The notes: a model not told the origin generated them from the letters alone. A stretch of 64,000 bases of DNA from Pseudorasbora parva (GCF_024679245.1 NC_090187.1:23376495-23440494), one strand, 5' to 3'; shown: positions 11,106 through 24,474, counted from the stretch's first letter. A program made the numbers and translations.

Positions 11106-13704
11106 TTTTTAAGTATCACGCACATTTTCAGAAAATGTAAAAATCACAATCATTTTGGAGGAGAAATAATAGCAGGCATGGTCGATATAATGCAGTAATC
11201 ATAGCTTTGAGGATTCAGAAATCTAAAGGAGATAAGAGGTCGACAGGAACTCAAATTGTGCTTTCAAATAATAGAACTTTAACAGCTCAGAAAACAAAAC
11301 AAAAAAAAAACCCGAAGGAAATCTGGTTACTATAAAAGAAAAGAAAAATATGGAGAACTGGTTTGAAGTTGCCCGATGAAGTCTGACAAGAGCAAAATCT
11401 TCTTAAACTAAGTCGGCATCTAGCTGTGAAAGTAAAAGTGCGGTCAGGACCGCCTTAATAAGCGGCACTTTCAAATCAGCCGTGTCAAAGAGCAGAGTGA
11501 TAGCGTCAGAGAACACACAGGAAAAGATCCCGGAGCTCTGGCTTCTCCTTCATTTCCTTTTTAGTGTGGCGGCTCGGCCCTGGAGGAGTAATTACTTTAA
11601 GGAAGCTAATAAAGAATAGATTAGGCTGCAACTTTGAAGAACTCATTTCAAATGGTGCATAAGAGAGAATAGGCAGTCTAAAGGCAATATGTGTATGCAC
11701 TGGAGCCCGGGGTAAGAGACAAAGAGGGACATGGAAGAAGAACGACAGAGAGGGAGAGAGAAAATACAGCAGAATTTGGTTGAATGGGTTCTGATTTGGA
11801 AACACTGTAAAAGGTTAATTAGATTATTTTGTCTTTTTTTTAATCTAGCCGAGATGTCTTTGAGCGGTGTAAACAATGGATTCATCATCCAAATGGATTA
11901 GCTATCTTTCATGTGAGAGGCGAAGGAAACCACTTTCCACTTTTTGCTAATTGATTTGACTGTTGTTGTTTTTTTCAGGGTACCTATAGCAATCACTTAG
12001 TAAACATTGATGGTGGCCTCTAATAATTCTCCTCTCAAGAGGAGAAACATGGTTTTTAACAGGCGTATAAAGTGAATATTTTTGAATAGGGTTTTTGATA
12101 CTGAATATAATATATCCACAGCTTTATTTTTGGCTTGTATATGCTTTATTGCTTTTTAATGTAACATTTATTGGTTTCTGTATAATATAACATTTGTAAT
12201 TTAAACACTAAGCAGGACTGCATGGAACCAAACCTGCCAATAATAAATGATGCAATGCAAGTGAGAAATTAGCTCGTTATTATTTTTAATAACCATTTGA
12301 TTATTTTTCATCTGATTAATTATTATATTTAAAAAAAAAAGTGGTTTAAAATTGACAATCTAAACTTGTATAAATCATTTTGCTGAAATATGGTCCTCTT
12401 TCATTGCTTTTTTAAAGCTAATTTAAAACAAAATAACTATATAAATTGTTATTGTGTATTTATTTAATTGACTTTTTTTTAAAGTATTTTACTTTCTTTT
12501 ATTTTTGGATGAGTCTAACCCTTGTAAAAAAAAAAACCACCATCATTGAAAATTGTTGACAAGCAAGTATATCTTTTTTCACCTCCACCTACCTGGTGCT
12601 TGTTTAGTGTAATTCTCTTTTTGGAAAGGTTGTGAATGGGGTTCAGTAATTTGACGATTTTCAGCGGTGGTGCATGACAGAGAAAATATGTCAAGGAAAG
12701 TATCAATCAATTAGAGACCAATCTTCTCAAGGTTTACTTTTTGTTCACTTTTAGATGTTAAATTAAGTTCAGAATGAAGATGGAGTTCATATTTTGTTCA
12801 TACTAAATATTTGAAGGAAATCCTATGTCTACACCTAAAAGGGTTGAATATAGCTCCTGTGACTAGAGATGCACATTCCTTGTGAAATAATGTTATAACA
12901 TCAAACATTTTTTTTTCTTTTTTTCATATCTTTAACAAATGATTCTTTTTTAATGTGATAAAGCTGGTGTCTGTCTTAAAATGCAGGAATTGTTGGTTAA
13001 TCTTTAAGCATTCTGCCTCCCCCTCTGGCAAAAAGTAAATAAATCATGTGAAATTACAGAAGCAGTGCGCATTTGGAAGGAATTGAGTGGAATTGAGAGT
13101 GACGCCCTGGATTTTTAAAGCCCTCCACAGTTTCCTCCGGGTGCAGACGAGTCCCTAAAAAGTCATATGAGCAGAATTCTCATTTTCCAAATGTTTCTCT
13201 CTGGATCTGTCTTGCTTTGTGTTTCGTGCCGCTCACTCAAATTGCTGCACTGCTGCTGCTTTGTTCATCGCATTCAAAGCTGCCAAAACTCTGTCAACGG
13301 AGCGCCAAATAAAACTATGAAACAATCCACAATAGCTGAAACAGATCAGCAGGCCACCCACACAGTCTTTCTGTTCATACAGCTTGAAGCTCTTATAAAA
13401 CTATACTAAGTTTCTGATTTAGAGAGACAGACATTGACCAGGGTTGACATTCGCATCATTTTCCGGTTAAGGTCCACATTCTGAGCATCACAGATGTGCT
13501 CACAAAATAAATTGTTGTTGAATGAGAAAGAGTGGCTTTTAACTTTTTCTTTTCTTGTGTTTAATAAATGAATGAAACATAATAATATTGAGAGCATAAA
13601 GATTTGGAACAATGTCAAGGTTATTGAATTTTTTTGGATTCATTATTTCTTATTTAATTTAAAAATCTTTAAACGCCTTTATTTTGAGGTTCACTGCATG
13701 GTTT
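11106..13704. other. Repeat-poor, single-copy-looking DNA
   Basis: Apart from short homopolymers I see no repeat termini here. Segments 11330-11920 and 13020-13400 have balanced composition and no long frame, the look of non-coding sequence that may be conserved. No exon with splice signals and domain similarity was found. Confidence 0.4.
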
Positions 13705-13955
<251 letters not shown>

Positions 13956-14097
13956 CGAACAAATGGAAGGACAGACAGACTATCAAACAAAACAGTGTCA
14001 GCATGCAGGTTGAATTTAGAACATCAGATTTTTTTTTGTGCATGACGTCAACATCTATCAACGTCTATATATATATTGCATTAATATATACCAATAA

Positions 14098-14307
14098 TTA
14101 AAGGGATACTTTACCACTTTTTTATATGAAACTATGTTATTCCTTTAACGAAAACAAGTTTATACATACCTCTCTCGTCTCTGTGCGTGCACTTAATTGC
14201 TCTGATGCGCGGTGACATTCTGATAGCATTTAGCTTAGCCCACTATGATATTAGACTGCGTAGACTTACAAGCCTATAATAAAAGATAATGAATTGCAAA
14301 CATAATA
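14098..14307. mobile_element. TTAA-type MITE fragment
   Basis: Begins TTAAAGGGATACTTTACC, the terminal type of the TTAA families in this window. It is cut at 14306 by the Tc1-like element that follows. Confidence 0.45.
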
Positions 14308-15284
14308 CAGGTCCTTCTCAAAAAAATAGCATATTGTGATAAAAGTTCATTCTTTTCCATAATGTAATGATACAAATATAACTTTCATATATTTTAGATT
14401 CATTGCACACCAACTGAAATATTTCAGGCCTTTTATTGTTTTAATACTGATGATTTTGGCATACAGCTCATGAAAACCCAACATTCCTATCTCAAAAAAT
14501 TAGCACATGATGAAAAGGTTCTCTAAACAAGCTATTAACCTAATCATCTGAATCAACTAATTAACTCTAAACACCTGCAAAAGATTCTTGAGGCTTTTAA
14601 AAACTCCCAGCCTGGTTCATTACTCAAAACCGCAATCATGGGTAAGACTGCCGACCTGACTGCTGTCCAGAAGGCCATCATTGACACCCTCAAGCGAGAG
14701 GGTAAGACACAGAAAGAAATTTCTGAACGAATAGGCTGTCCCCAGAGTGCTGTATCAAGGCACCTCAGTGGGAAGTCTGTGGGAAGGAAAAAGTGTGGCC
14801 AAAAAACGCTGCACAACAAGACGAGGTGACTGGACCCTGCAGAAGATTGTGGAGAAGGACCGATTCCAGACCTTGGGGGACCTGCGGAAGCAGTGGACTG
14901 AGTCTGGAGTAGAAACATCCAGAGCCACCGTGCACAGGCGTCTGCAGGAAATGGGCTACAGATGCCGCATTCGCCAGGTCAAGCCAATTGGGGCTACAGA
15001 GAAGCAGCACTGGACTGTTGCTCATTGGTCCAAAGTACTTTTTTTCGGATGAAAGCAAATTTTGCAAGTCATTCGGAAATCAAGGCATCAGAGTCTGGAG
15101 GAAGACTGGGGAGAAGGAAATGCCAAAATGCCTGAAGTCCAGTGTCAAGTACCCACAGTCAGTGATGGTCTGGGGTGCCATGTCAGCTGCTGGTGTTGGT
15201 CCACTGTGTTTTTTCAAGGGCAGGGTCAATGCAGCTAGCTATCAGGAGATTTTGCCTAAAGATTTTGCCTACATTTTTGCCTAA
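14308..15284 (+). mobile_element. Tc1-like element, 3'-truncated
   Basis: It starts after a TA (14306-14307) with CAGGTCCTTCTCAAAAAA, and a second subterminal copy of the motif ATCTCAAAAAATTAGCACAT lies at 14491-14511. A transposase relic follows from 14638. The right end is missing, and the sequence runs directly into a different Tc1-like element in the opposite orientation. Confidence 0.75.
14638..15283 (+). pseudogene. Tc1-like transposase, frameshifted and truncated
   Basis: Starts MGKTADLTAVQKAIIDTLKR, an N-terminal helix-turn-helix, with a second HTH-like block (SERIGCPQSAVSRHL). After a frame change near 14808 it reads DWTLQKIVEKDRFQTLGDLR. After a short deletion and another shift near 15045 it reads SDESKFC (first catalytic Asp) and SVMVWGAMSAAGVGPLCF. 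It ends after about 80 residues of the catalytic domain, without the second Asp and the third acidic residue. Non-functional. Confidence 0.85.
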
Positions 15285-15902
15285 AGACCTAAAGTGTGCC
15301 AAGAAAATATGCCCACACCATTACACCACCACCACTAGCTGCACAGTGGTAATGGGGCATGATGGATCCGTGTTCTCATTCTGTTTATGCCAAATTCTGA
15401 CTCTACCATCTGAATGTCTCAACAGAAATTGAGACTCATCAGACCAGGCAACATTTTTCCAGTCTTCAACTGTCCAATTTTGGTGAGCTTGTGCAAATTG
15501 TAGCTTCTTTTTCCTATTTGTAGTGGAGATAAGTGGTACCCAGTGGGGTCTTCTGCTGTTGTAGCCCATCCACCTCAAGGTTGTGCGTGTTGTGGCTTCA
15601 CAAATGCTTTGATGCATACCTCAGTTGTAAGGAGTGGTTATTTCAGTCAAAGTTGCTCTTCTATCAGCTTGAATCGGTCGCCCCATTCTCCTCTGACCTC
15701 TAGCATCAACAAGGCATTTTCACCCAGAGGGCTTCCGCATACTGGATGTTTTTCCCTTTTCACACCAGTCTTTGTAAACCCTAGAAATGGTTGTGCATGA
15801 CAATCCCAGTAACTGTGCAGATTGTGAAATACTCAGACAGGCCCGGCTGGCACCAACAACCACTCCAAGCTCAAAATTGCGTAAATCACCTTTCTTTCCC
15901 AT
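15285..15902 (-). pseudogene. Tc1-like transposase, frameshifted and truncated
   Basis: The start at 15902 reads MGKKGDLRNFELGVVVGASR and the HTH block LLGLSCTTISRVYKDWCEKG. After a frame break around 15720-15620 it reads LRWMGYNSRRPHWVPLIS, QNWTVEDWKNVAWSDESQFL (first catalytic Asp) and GVMVWAYFL. The remaining catalytic residues are lost at the junction near 15285. Non-functional. Confidence 0.85.
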
Positions 15903-16030
15903 TCTGACATTCAGTTTGGAGTTCAGGAAATTGTCTTGACCAGGACCACACCCCTAAATGCATTTAAGCAACTGCCATGTGATTGGTAATTGCATTAATG
16001 AGAAATTGAACAGGTGTTCCTAATAATCCC

Positions 16031-16041
<11 letters not shown>
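15285..16041 (-). mobile_element. Second Tc1-like element, opposite strand, 3'-truncated
   Basis: The 5' terminus lies at the right: on the minus strand CACAGGGATTATTAGGAACA begins the element beside a (TA)n tract. The transposase reads leftward and breaks off near 15285, where it abuts the preceding Tc1. It belongs to a different subfamily from its neighbour. Confidence 0.8.

Positions 16042-16082
<41 letters not shown>
16036..16082. repeat. (TA)n microsatellite at a Tc1 terminus
   Basis: About 46 bp of TA directly outside the Tc1 terminal repeat. Tc1 elements target and duplicate TA, so the tract may be the target or may have grown from it. Confidence 0.9.
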
Positions 16083-16087
<5 letters not shown>

Positions 16088-16335
16088 CTGATCCCAAGGC
16101 TCATCTAATCTCTGCAATTCTCCATCTGTAATCCCTATAGAGTCTTTGGCCACTCAGTGCTGTGCATTAGGACGATTTAGACACATCCTCTTCCAGGCAG
16201 ATTTGTAACCTGTTTAGTAATTGGAACATTTTAATTGTTTTTGTTGATGGTAGAAATGTGAATTTTCAATGCTTTAGCTATTTTCTTACAGCCACTTTCT
16301 TTTTTGTGAAGCTCAGCAATATTTTGCTGCACATG
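16083..16335 (-). pseudogene. Third Tc1-like transposase N-terminal relic
   Basis: The minus strand reads HVQQNIAELHKKESGCKKIA, then KALKIHISTI, then ITKQVTNLPGRGCV. This is the first helix-turn-helix and the GRP-like linker of Sleeping-Beauty-type Tc1 transposases. Stops are present and no catalytic domain follows. Confidence 0.55.
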
Positions 16336-16911
16336 AGAACTATATTATTTTTTACTTGTGACGAATGATTAAGGGAATTTTTCCTGATTGTGTTCTTGAT
16401 AGTCTACAGCTTATTGTTTTCAAACTCTATATTCACTGCAGTTCTCTTCATTTAGTTCACTTTGACATTGATTGTGTACTTCTATGTTGACAACTATGTA
16501 TGGATGAATGCCACTGTCTTGGCCTTTACCTCCTTGGCAAGGTAGTCAGGTTTTGGGCTGAAATATTCAAGTACCTGGCACCTGGTGGAATTTATTATGC
16601 CATAGATCTTCACAACAGCCTCTGGACTGCTAACAGCAAAACCGGCCAACGGCATCAACAATCCACCCCATCATTTAAAGCACTAAATTAAATAAGACTT
16701 TTACATATTCTGCTGAAAACATGAGTGGTGTTTGCCCACGTTGCTATATATCAGTATCAGAACATTTGAAAATTCTTTGTCACCATAGGAATAAATACAA
16801 TTTCAAAATGTATTAAAAGAGAAATCAGTTTTATTAAATTGATAATTTACAATATTTGTTATATCTACTGTATTATAATATTGATATAGATAGATATAAA
16901 TTTAGATATAG
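16336..16911. other. Unassigned
   Basis: No clear feature. A 63-codon plus-strand frame near 16500 has no recognisable motif. Part may be the tail of the adjoining Tc1 relic. Confidence 0.35.
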
Positions 16912-17087
16912 TTAAAGGCACAATATGTAACTTTTGCCGCTAGAGGTCGCTTATCCAAAACAAAGGCGTAGCTTGATGATGCCTTGATTTTGCTGAATCA
17001 TGGGAGTTGTTGTCTTCACCTCTACAGCGGTGTAAAATAATCTAATGGGACTCGGGTAGAAATCATATTCATGGATGAGCTAAAGTA

Positions 17088-17641
17088 TTAAAGGGATGAG
17101 GAATTGAGAAATCAACTTTCCCTTGAGCCTTTGATATACTATATAAAAGGTCATGGTAATATAAGAATATCATGTGAGTTTCAGATATGAGAACTTCCTT
17201 GTTAGTAAAATAAAATATTTTATTGACACCAGGCCCAGAAAATGAAAGCTCTCAAATCAATGACATATTGGCAGGGGAAAACCACTGCAAAAATTGGATA
17301 CGACAGGAATGGTGCAATATACTTATGTGAGTACAAAATGTTTTATTTTTTATTTTGTCAATGTGATATGTTTATATGTGATTTCATTGTTACAGATCGT
17401 ACTGATTATGTGTACATGTCTAACAGAAAGCATGATGTCACAGGGTGGAGAATCCCTTATTTAATTGCGATTTGGGATCAGACTCTAAGGGCTCGAAAAG
17501 CCGAACATGCGGGGCTGTGTGTTTTACAGACGGGCTACCAAAACATAAGCGTGTTGCCAGGCCGGTGAATTTTAAATAGTGAAATAACTTTCATTTCTTG
17601 ATCTGCGTTGTACTCTCTTGACATGATGTTTGAAGAGCGCA

Positions 17642-17706
<65 letters not shown>

Positions 17707-18122
17707 TTTGCACTTATATCCACAGATCCGGTAGGCCAAGTAATGTAAAAAAATTAAAAAATCAATCACAGGTCGATGAGAGATAAATCATTGTGTTTGT
17801 CTGATAACTTTTGAGAGCCCTGTCAGAGAACTATTCCGGTTGCCGCTTTCAAAACAATCCCTCCCTCATGTGAACTGACATGGGAGTAAAAGCTCATTAA
17901 ATATGCAAATCTCATCCAATCCTAGCCGTGGGCGTTTACTTCCAAGTCTCCAGTGCAGCACGCCCATCAAAACCCAGTGTTCAGGAGAGAGCCTCAACAC
18001 CAGTGTAGAAAATAGCCTAATAATCTTATTAGTTATGATGTTTTTGAATGTAAAAACCATGGCGAATGTCATAAGTTGATCTCAGACAACAACATAAAAA
18101 AGCCATTTCATGACACCTTTAA
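17088..18122 (+). mobile_element. Kolobok-like TTAA element, family C, copy 1
   Basis: Left end TTAAAGGGATGAGGAATTG, right end the complement of TTAAAGGTGTCATGAAATGG. Both edges are TTAA, inserted in family D. Near 17300 only the tail of the THAP exon remains (ATACGACAGGAATGGTGCAA, then a GTGAGT donor). It contains a (GT)n tract at 17643-17705. Confidence 0.7.
17643..17705. repeat. (GT)n microsatellite
   Basis: About 60 bp of GT inside family C copy 1. Confidence 0.95.
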
Positions 18123-18765
18123 AGATTTATAAACTTTACTGTAGTATAAAGCAAGGTGGGACTGGATGCTGTTGGAGTGGAATGAGGTCGCTGTGGCGAT
18201 TGCTAGTCAGAGAGAAGCGCAACACATGGCTGGAGAGCAGTGGGGCTTTTACTACGGTACAAACAACCGCTTCCGTTTCTTGCAGTCATACATATGTGAG
18301 GTAACACAGTGCTTTTTTTTTATCATATTAGATACACCATATTTGAGTGTGTTGATTTTATGTTATAATCAGTGTTATGCAAATTGCTTTCAAACTGTAA
18401 TAATTATAGATGACTTGTTACTGTTATTTTAAATTAATTCCTTACATTACAATATTAATGTCTCAGAATTGTAATGTCTTACTCCTGTATTACTTTTGAG
18501 TTATTTTCACCAAAATAACTACAGAAGTAGAACTTAACATTCTAAAATGGCAAAATATAGGCTCCTACCGTGAATTTTACATCCAGTAGAAGGCGATATG
18601 ATGTAGCATAATGACTGTGGGCTAGACATGCTACTAACAATATAGCATATGAATTAGACACAAAACACTGTAAACTGTAATGTCATGACAAGATGCACAA
18701 TTGTTCTTTTCTTATTGGTGTCATTTTATTGAAATCAAGAGGATCACAACACAAAAACTTCATTC

Positions 18766-18802
<37 letters not shown>

Positions 18803-19082
18803 AGTGCTATTTAGCAACATCAAATAGTTCTTTCGGTTTTAGACAAAAGTTGCATTTGGTCGCATTTGCATTTCACTATTACATTCTTCTTGTCCTTATC
18901 TTTGACAACCTCGAATGTACATATGTCCATCTCGTGAATGTGCAGTCTTCTTCTGCCATCTTCACCCATTATTAAGCCTTGTTTATAGCATACTTTCATT
19001 TGGCTCCGCAGTGCGAGGCTCAACTGACTAAGTGCATGACTCGTCCGTTTGGGGATGTGTGCTATTTTTTGAAACGATAGAG

Positions 19083-19238
19083 CAGGGGCCTGGAGGGGCC
19101 ACTGTCCTACAGAGTTTAGCTCCGAGCCTGACCTATACACACCTGAGCAAGCTAATCAAGGTGTTCAGGATTACTAGAAAATCACAGGAAGGTGTGCTTA
19201 ATTAGGGTGAGAGCTAAACTCTGCAGGACAGCAGCGCT
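19083..19238. mobile_element. Short palindromic MITE
   Basis: The arms read GTCCTACAGAGTTTAGCTC and GAGCTAAACTCTGCAGGAC, inverted around about 115 bp. A common fish MITE by appearance. Confidence 0.6.
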
Positions 19239-19465
19239 TTTCCATTGGCCAGTGCGAGCACACACAGTGGCCAAAATCATGCCTTGCGGCACTTCTGTAA
19301 AACTTAAACAGTCTTAAACATGCCTTTACTGGACTATGTCACACAATGCAAAGGTACACCAGCAAGAGGAAAATGAGTGAAATAAATTGCTATATATCAG
19401 AAGATGTCATTTAGTCTTTAATTACAAACTTGGACACCACACGTGGCTATTGACTGACCATAGAG

Positions 19466-19715
19466 AGTAACATTACTTTTTGCGGTAACAGAATTTCCAG
19501 TAGAACTTTACTCTGTACATTTTCAGTAATGCTTGCATTACAACACACATTTATCCCCACCCCCATAAAAAAAAAAAAAAAAACATTAACAAATAAAAAA
19601 ATACAAGTAAGGTATTAACTAAGATACTATAAGTGTGTTGTAATGCACGCAATACTGAACATTTACAGAGTAAAGTATTACTGAAAATTTACCGCAAAAA
19701 ATGATGTTGCTGCGA
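19466..19715. repeat. Foldback with about 80-bp arms
   Basis: The segment from TTACTTTTTGCGGTAA to TTGCATTACAACACAC is repeated in inverted form up to 19715, around an A-rich loop near 19567-19585. Confidence 0.7.
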
Positions 19716-19819
19716 TGCATTACTTTTGTAACACGTTAATCCCAACGCTGGTTATGGCTACTCCGTGCTTTCGCTCGGCGGCTAGATCCATATTAGGCAT
19801 GGTAAAGCATGGTACTCAC

Positions 19820-20775
19820 TAGGGATGCAACAATACCGTTAGTCCACGGTTCAATACATACCCTGGTTTTTTACCACGGTTTTCGGTTCGGTTCGGTTTT
19901 TTGCTATTCTATTCTTAGGTGACAGGAACAGAAAAAGGTTAAAGAGAAAATGTTAAGGAGAAAACTCAAGACTTGAAAAACCTTACTTTAACTTAAAACT
20001 TTACTTTAAAAAATCTTGTACACATTCCTAGTGTATTGTATAATTGTATAAAAAATTATATAAAGAGTTACAGTGGCAGCTCAGAGATGTACGATAACAT
20101 TTAAGTATGAAATTGAATAAATAAATATAGGCTAAAATTAAAACTACCTAGTCTTCAATATACAATATACATTGATTGAAAGTTACTGTATTATTACTTT
20201 ATTCAAGAGCAGTGAGTGATTTTTTTTTTCTTTTCTTTGTCTATTTTAATACCTCTAATACCTCTATAATTTTAGAGGTGAACTGTCCCTTTAAGGACAA
20301 GAGTTCACAATCACTAGTTTGCGCTGCTAAGACCTGCTTGCATCTCATACAGACACGCGATTTTACTTTTACTTTAGACATATCTGACTGCGTTTATATA
20401 TGTTGTGTTTGACAGTATTAGCACATTAAGACTACTAAGTCCAGTAATCATGTGTCTGACAGCCGCACAGGCGCTCAGCGCATGCAAAACGCAAATGAAA
20501 TGTTTAACCGGCCAGGCTTTAAAACGCGGCTAAACACTCCCCTAACTTTAGTGCATATGATTGAATATTTGCTCATAATAGTGCGTAGACTTACAGGAAC
20601 ACTCAAACAGAGCCAAAATTAACTGAGATAAATATTTAAAACGAAGATAAATAGAAATAATTAATTAAATGCAAAACTGAAAAAAATAAAATAAAACGCA
20701 ATTCCTAAACGCATATTGAACCGTGAATGCCGTACCGAACACTTCAATATTATATTGAGTATTTTGGCATCCCTA
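19820..20775. mobile_element. hAT-type non-autonomous element
   Basis: The termini are TAGGGATGCAACAATACC and the complement of TAGGGATGCCAAAATACTC. Flanks GTACTCAC and GTACTTAC (19812-19819, 20776-20783) match at 7 of 8 positions, as expected for an 8-bp hAT duplication. No transposase was recognised. Confidence 0.8.
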
Positions 20776-20895
20776 GTACTTACGGTAAATAAAGAAAACG
20801 AGATTTAAACAGGCTTACTGTTTTGAGCTATATGTCAACGATTTGTTCTTTGTCGAAAGAATGTATCCTAAAAATCGTACATATTGTGCCTTTAA

Positions 20896-21919
<1,024 letters not shown>

Positions 21920-22059
21920 GCACAATGATAAATTTATCTATAATGATGAAATAGAGCGCAATTCACCTTTATTCCACAAGGTGATACGCAATGATGTAGT
22001 GACGTTTCACTCATAGTTACCTCAGACAGAAAACACAACAATAATAATTATAATCTGCA

Positions 22060-22500
22060 AAACTTGAAATGGCTCAGTGATTTACAGCAAAGAGCAAGTA
22101 CTAAACACAATCAAATATTAGTGTCACTGTCTCTTGATGATGGGTGTGCTCAAGAAGCTGTCAGTGATCAAAATATTGATTTTGAAGACGCCGAAAATGA
22201 GTTTGGAGAATATGCTCGAGATCGCGAATATGAGGCAGATGCTGAATATACTGGTAAACGAGCTCTGACGAGGACAGATGATGATGGTATTAAACATCTG
22301 CCCAAACTGAATCCTTCCAAGCTCCAAAAGGTAACGAACTAGGTTTTATTTTATTCTTCTGTAAGTGTTACTCTTACATCATGAGTTTTATATATTATCA
22401 CGACAGGTAGAGGTCTATCCATGTTAAATATAGATCTGGGTCGCTAACAACCCGAATATGTAAGAATGTTTGGCGAAACAGTCATGCATTTAAGGGTTAA
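22060..22500 (+). mobile_element. piggyBac-like element, 3' or MITE portion
   Basis: It ends TAAGGGTTAA, that is TTAACCCTTA inward on the minus strand, the usual piggyBac terminus with its TTAA target. A 92-codon plus frame at 22064-22342 is acidic (many Asp/Glu) and is followed by a possible GTAACG donor, as in N-terminal exons of piggyBac transposases, but I recognise no catalytic motif. The left terminus was not found. The last 180 bases match 5585-5763. Confidence 0.45.
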
Positions 22501-22510
22501 TTTTGATGAT

Positions 22511-23100
22511 TATAACTGACAACTAAGAAAATCCCAAATTCAGTATCTCACAATATTTGTATATTACTTAGGACCAAAGAAAGGATTTTTAGAAATCTTG
22601 GCCAACTAAAACAAATGTATGAAAATGTATGAAATATGTCTGTGCGTAGTGGTTCTTGATGCACTGACTCCAGCTGCAGTCCACTCTTTGTGAATCTCCC
22701 CCACATTTTCGAATGGGTTTTGTTTTACAATCCTCTCCAGGGTGCGGTTATCCATATTGCTTGTACACTTTTTTCTACCACATCTTTTCCTTCCCTTCGC
22801 CTCTCTATTAATGTGCTTGAACAGAGAGCTTTGTGAATAGCCAGTCTCTTTTGCTCTTTTGTGGCTTGTCCACCTTATAGAAGGTGTCAATGGTTGTCTT
22901 TTGGACAACTGTCAAGTCAGCAGTCTTCCCCATGATTGTGTAGCCTACAGAATTACACCGAGAGACCATTTAAAGGCCTTTTCAGGTGTTTTGAGTTAAC
23001 TAGCTGATTAGAGTGTGGCACCAGGTGTCTTCAGTATTGAAACTTTTCACAATATTCAAATTTTCTGAGATACTGAATTTGGGATTTTCCTTAGTTGTAA
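22511..23100 (-). mobile_element. Tc1-like element, internally deleted, both ends present
   Basis: Inverted ends: ACAACTAAG(G)AAAATCCC, then AAATTCAGTATCTCA, at 22519-22550 and its complement at 23067-23098. It is 590 bp instead of about 1.6 kb. The transposase start is retained on the minus strand. Confidence 0.75.
22615..22933 (-). pseudogene. Tc1-like transposase N-terminus
   Basis: The start codon at 22933 reads MGKTADLTVVQ, the same opening as the relic at 14638. After a frame change it reads REAKGRKRCGRKK, TLERIVKQNPFENVGEIHK and EWTAAGVSASRTTTHR. These are the second DNA-binding block and the start of the linker. The whole catalytic part is deleted. Confidence 0.75.
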
Positions 23101-23237
23101 TAATACATTACAACTAAGAAATAAACATTTTAAATGTCTCAGTCTGTGTGTAATGAATGAATATAATACACGTTTCTCTTTTTGAATGGAATTAGTGAAT
23201 TACATCAACTTTATGATGGTATTCTAATTATATGACC

Positions 23238-23271
23238 AGCAATTATTTATCAGCATAAGAAAATGAAAATG

Positions 23272-23363
<92 letters not shown>

Positions 23364-23395
23364 CATTTTCATTTTTTATGCTGATAATTTTGAAG
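23238..23395. repeat. Palindrome with an (AT)n core
   Basis: The arms TTATCAGCATAAGAAAATGA with AAATGC, and their complement on the far side (GCATTTTCATTTTTTATGCT, then GATAA), flank about 88 bp of (AT)n at 23275-23362. The whole block is self-complementary. Confidence 0.85.
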
Positions 23396-24389
23396 GTGAA
23401 GGCGAAATATGATCATTATGTGTGCTTTAAAAAATGTTATGTGTAATTTATTATTTCCTTTGCTAGCTCTGAAAAAAAAGTGTTAAATGATCTCTTTTTT
23501 TTCCAGAGCTGTGTAGGTATATAGCCACGTAGCCATGTAGAGTTTATATTGAATGTTATATTTGAATGTGAAATCATAAGTGAGTATCTTAATTGCATTA
23601 TTTAGTTGTAGCCTATTTTTAGGTATAACAGGGTTTGAATTGTTTTCATGATTTTTTTAATTTTATTTTTTTCAATTTTCATTCTAAATGATGAATAAAC
23701 AAATACTTCAGATATGTGTGTACATACATGCACTGTTATGGTACAGAAGCTATGGAGACAGGATGGAAAGTGAACAGGTTTATTTTGAGAACCAGTAGAC
23801 TGAACAGTAGTGCAGGTGAGTAACTTGGCTGATGTGCAGAGTTGCCAGTGATGGGTTTCAGGGTTGATACGCTGTTGATACGCTCCATGGTTGTCGTGGA
23901 GATCAGGCAGTGGCGATGGAAACACAGGACACACACACGCTGGACACTGGAAGACGCTGAAGACTAGGAAGTAGACGCTGGAGACAGGCAAGTAACATCG
24001 AAGGAGTCCTTGAAGTAAGCAGAAGGGTAAGTACCTTTTACAAACGAGACCGGACAGTGAATGACTGTGTGCGTGTGCATTTTGTGCTATTGGTGATTGG
24101 GGTGAGGGTGAGTACTCAGGTGAGAGCGTGCACTGTAAAATATATAAAATCGTAATTTAAAAATAAATAATTTACATTCAAATTTAGTCTTATTTCATGT
24201 TTATTTTCCAAGACTAGTGTGAAGGTAATTTTTATTTATTTATTTTTACTTGAAATTATACATAAGCTTTCCATTGATGTATGGTTTGTTAGGATAGGAC
24301 AATATTTGGACAAAAAAAAAAAAAAAATCTAAATATTGAGAAAATTCCCTTTCAGTTTATCTAAATGACATCCTTACCAATGCATATTA

Positions 24390-24392
<3 letters not shown>
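23396..24392. other. Unassigned; possible degraded LTR-like stretch at 23740-24120
   Basis: 23740-24120 is less AT-rich and reads like cyprinid LTR or retroelement tails (AACAGGTTTATTTTGAG, GACCGGACAGTGAATGACTG), but I see no paired terminus. The CACTGTAAAAT near 24130 resembles a MITE end. Confidence 0.3.

Positions 24393-24470
<78 letters not shown>
24393..24470. repeat. (AT)n microsatellite
   Basis: About 78 bp of AT. Confidence 0.95.

Positions 24471-24474
<4 letters not shown>

Larger units (their letters stand above)
16912..20895. mobile_element. TTAA element family D, about 4 kb with nested insertions
   Basis: It starts TTAAAGGCACAATATGTAAC and ends with the complement of TTAAAGGCACAATATGTACG, with TTAA at both edges. 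It holds family C (17088-18122), a small MITE (19083-19238), a foldback (19466-19715) and a hAT (19820-20775). Its own remaining sequence has no recognisable transposase. A minus-strand 106-codon frame at 18820-19140 has no domain I know. A 30-nt T run lies at 18770. Confidence 0.65.

Noticed and set aside
18820..19140. 106-codon minus frame in family D
   Set aside because: Basic and Cys/Lys-rich but no recognised motif. Its upstream end is cut by a small MITE.
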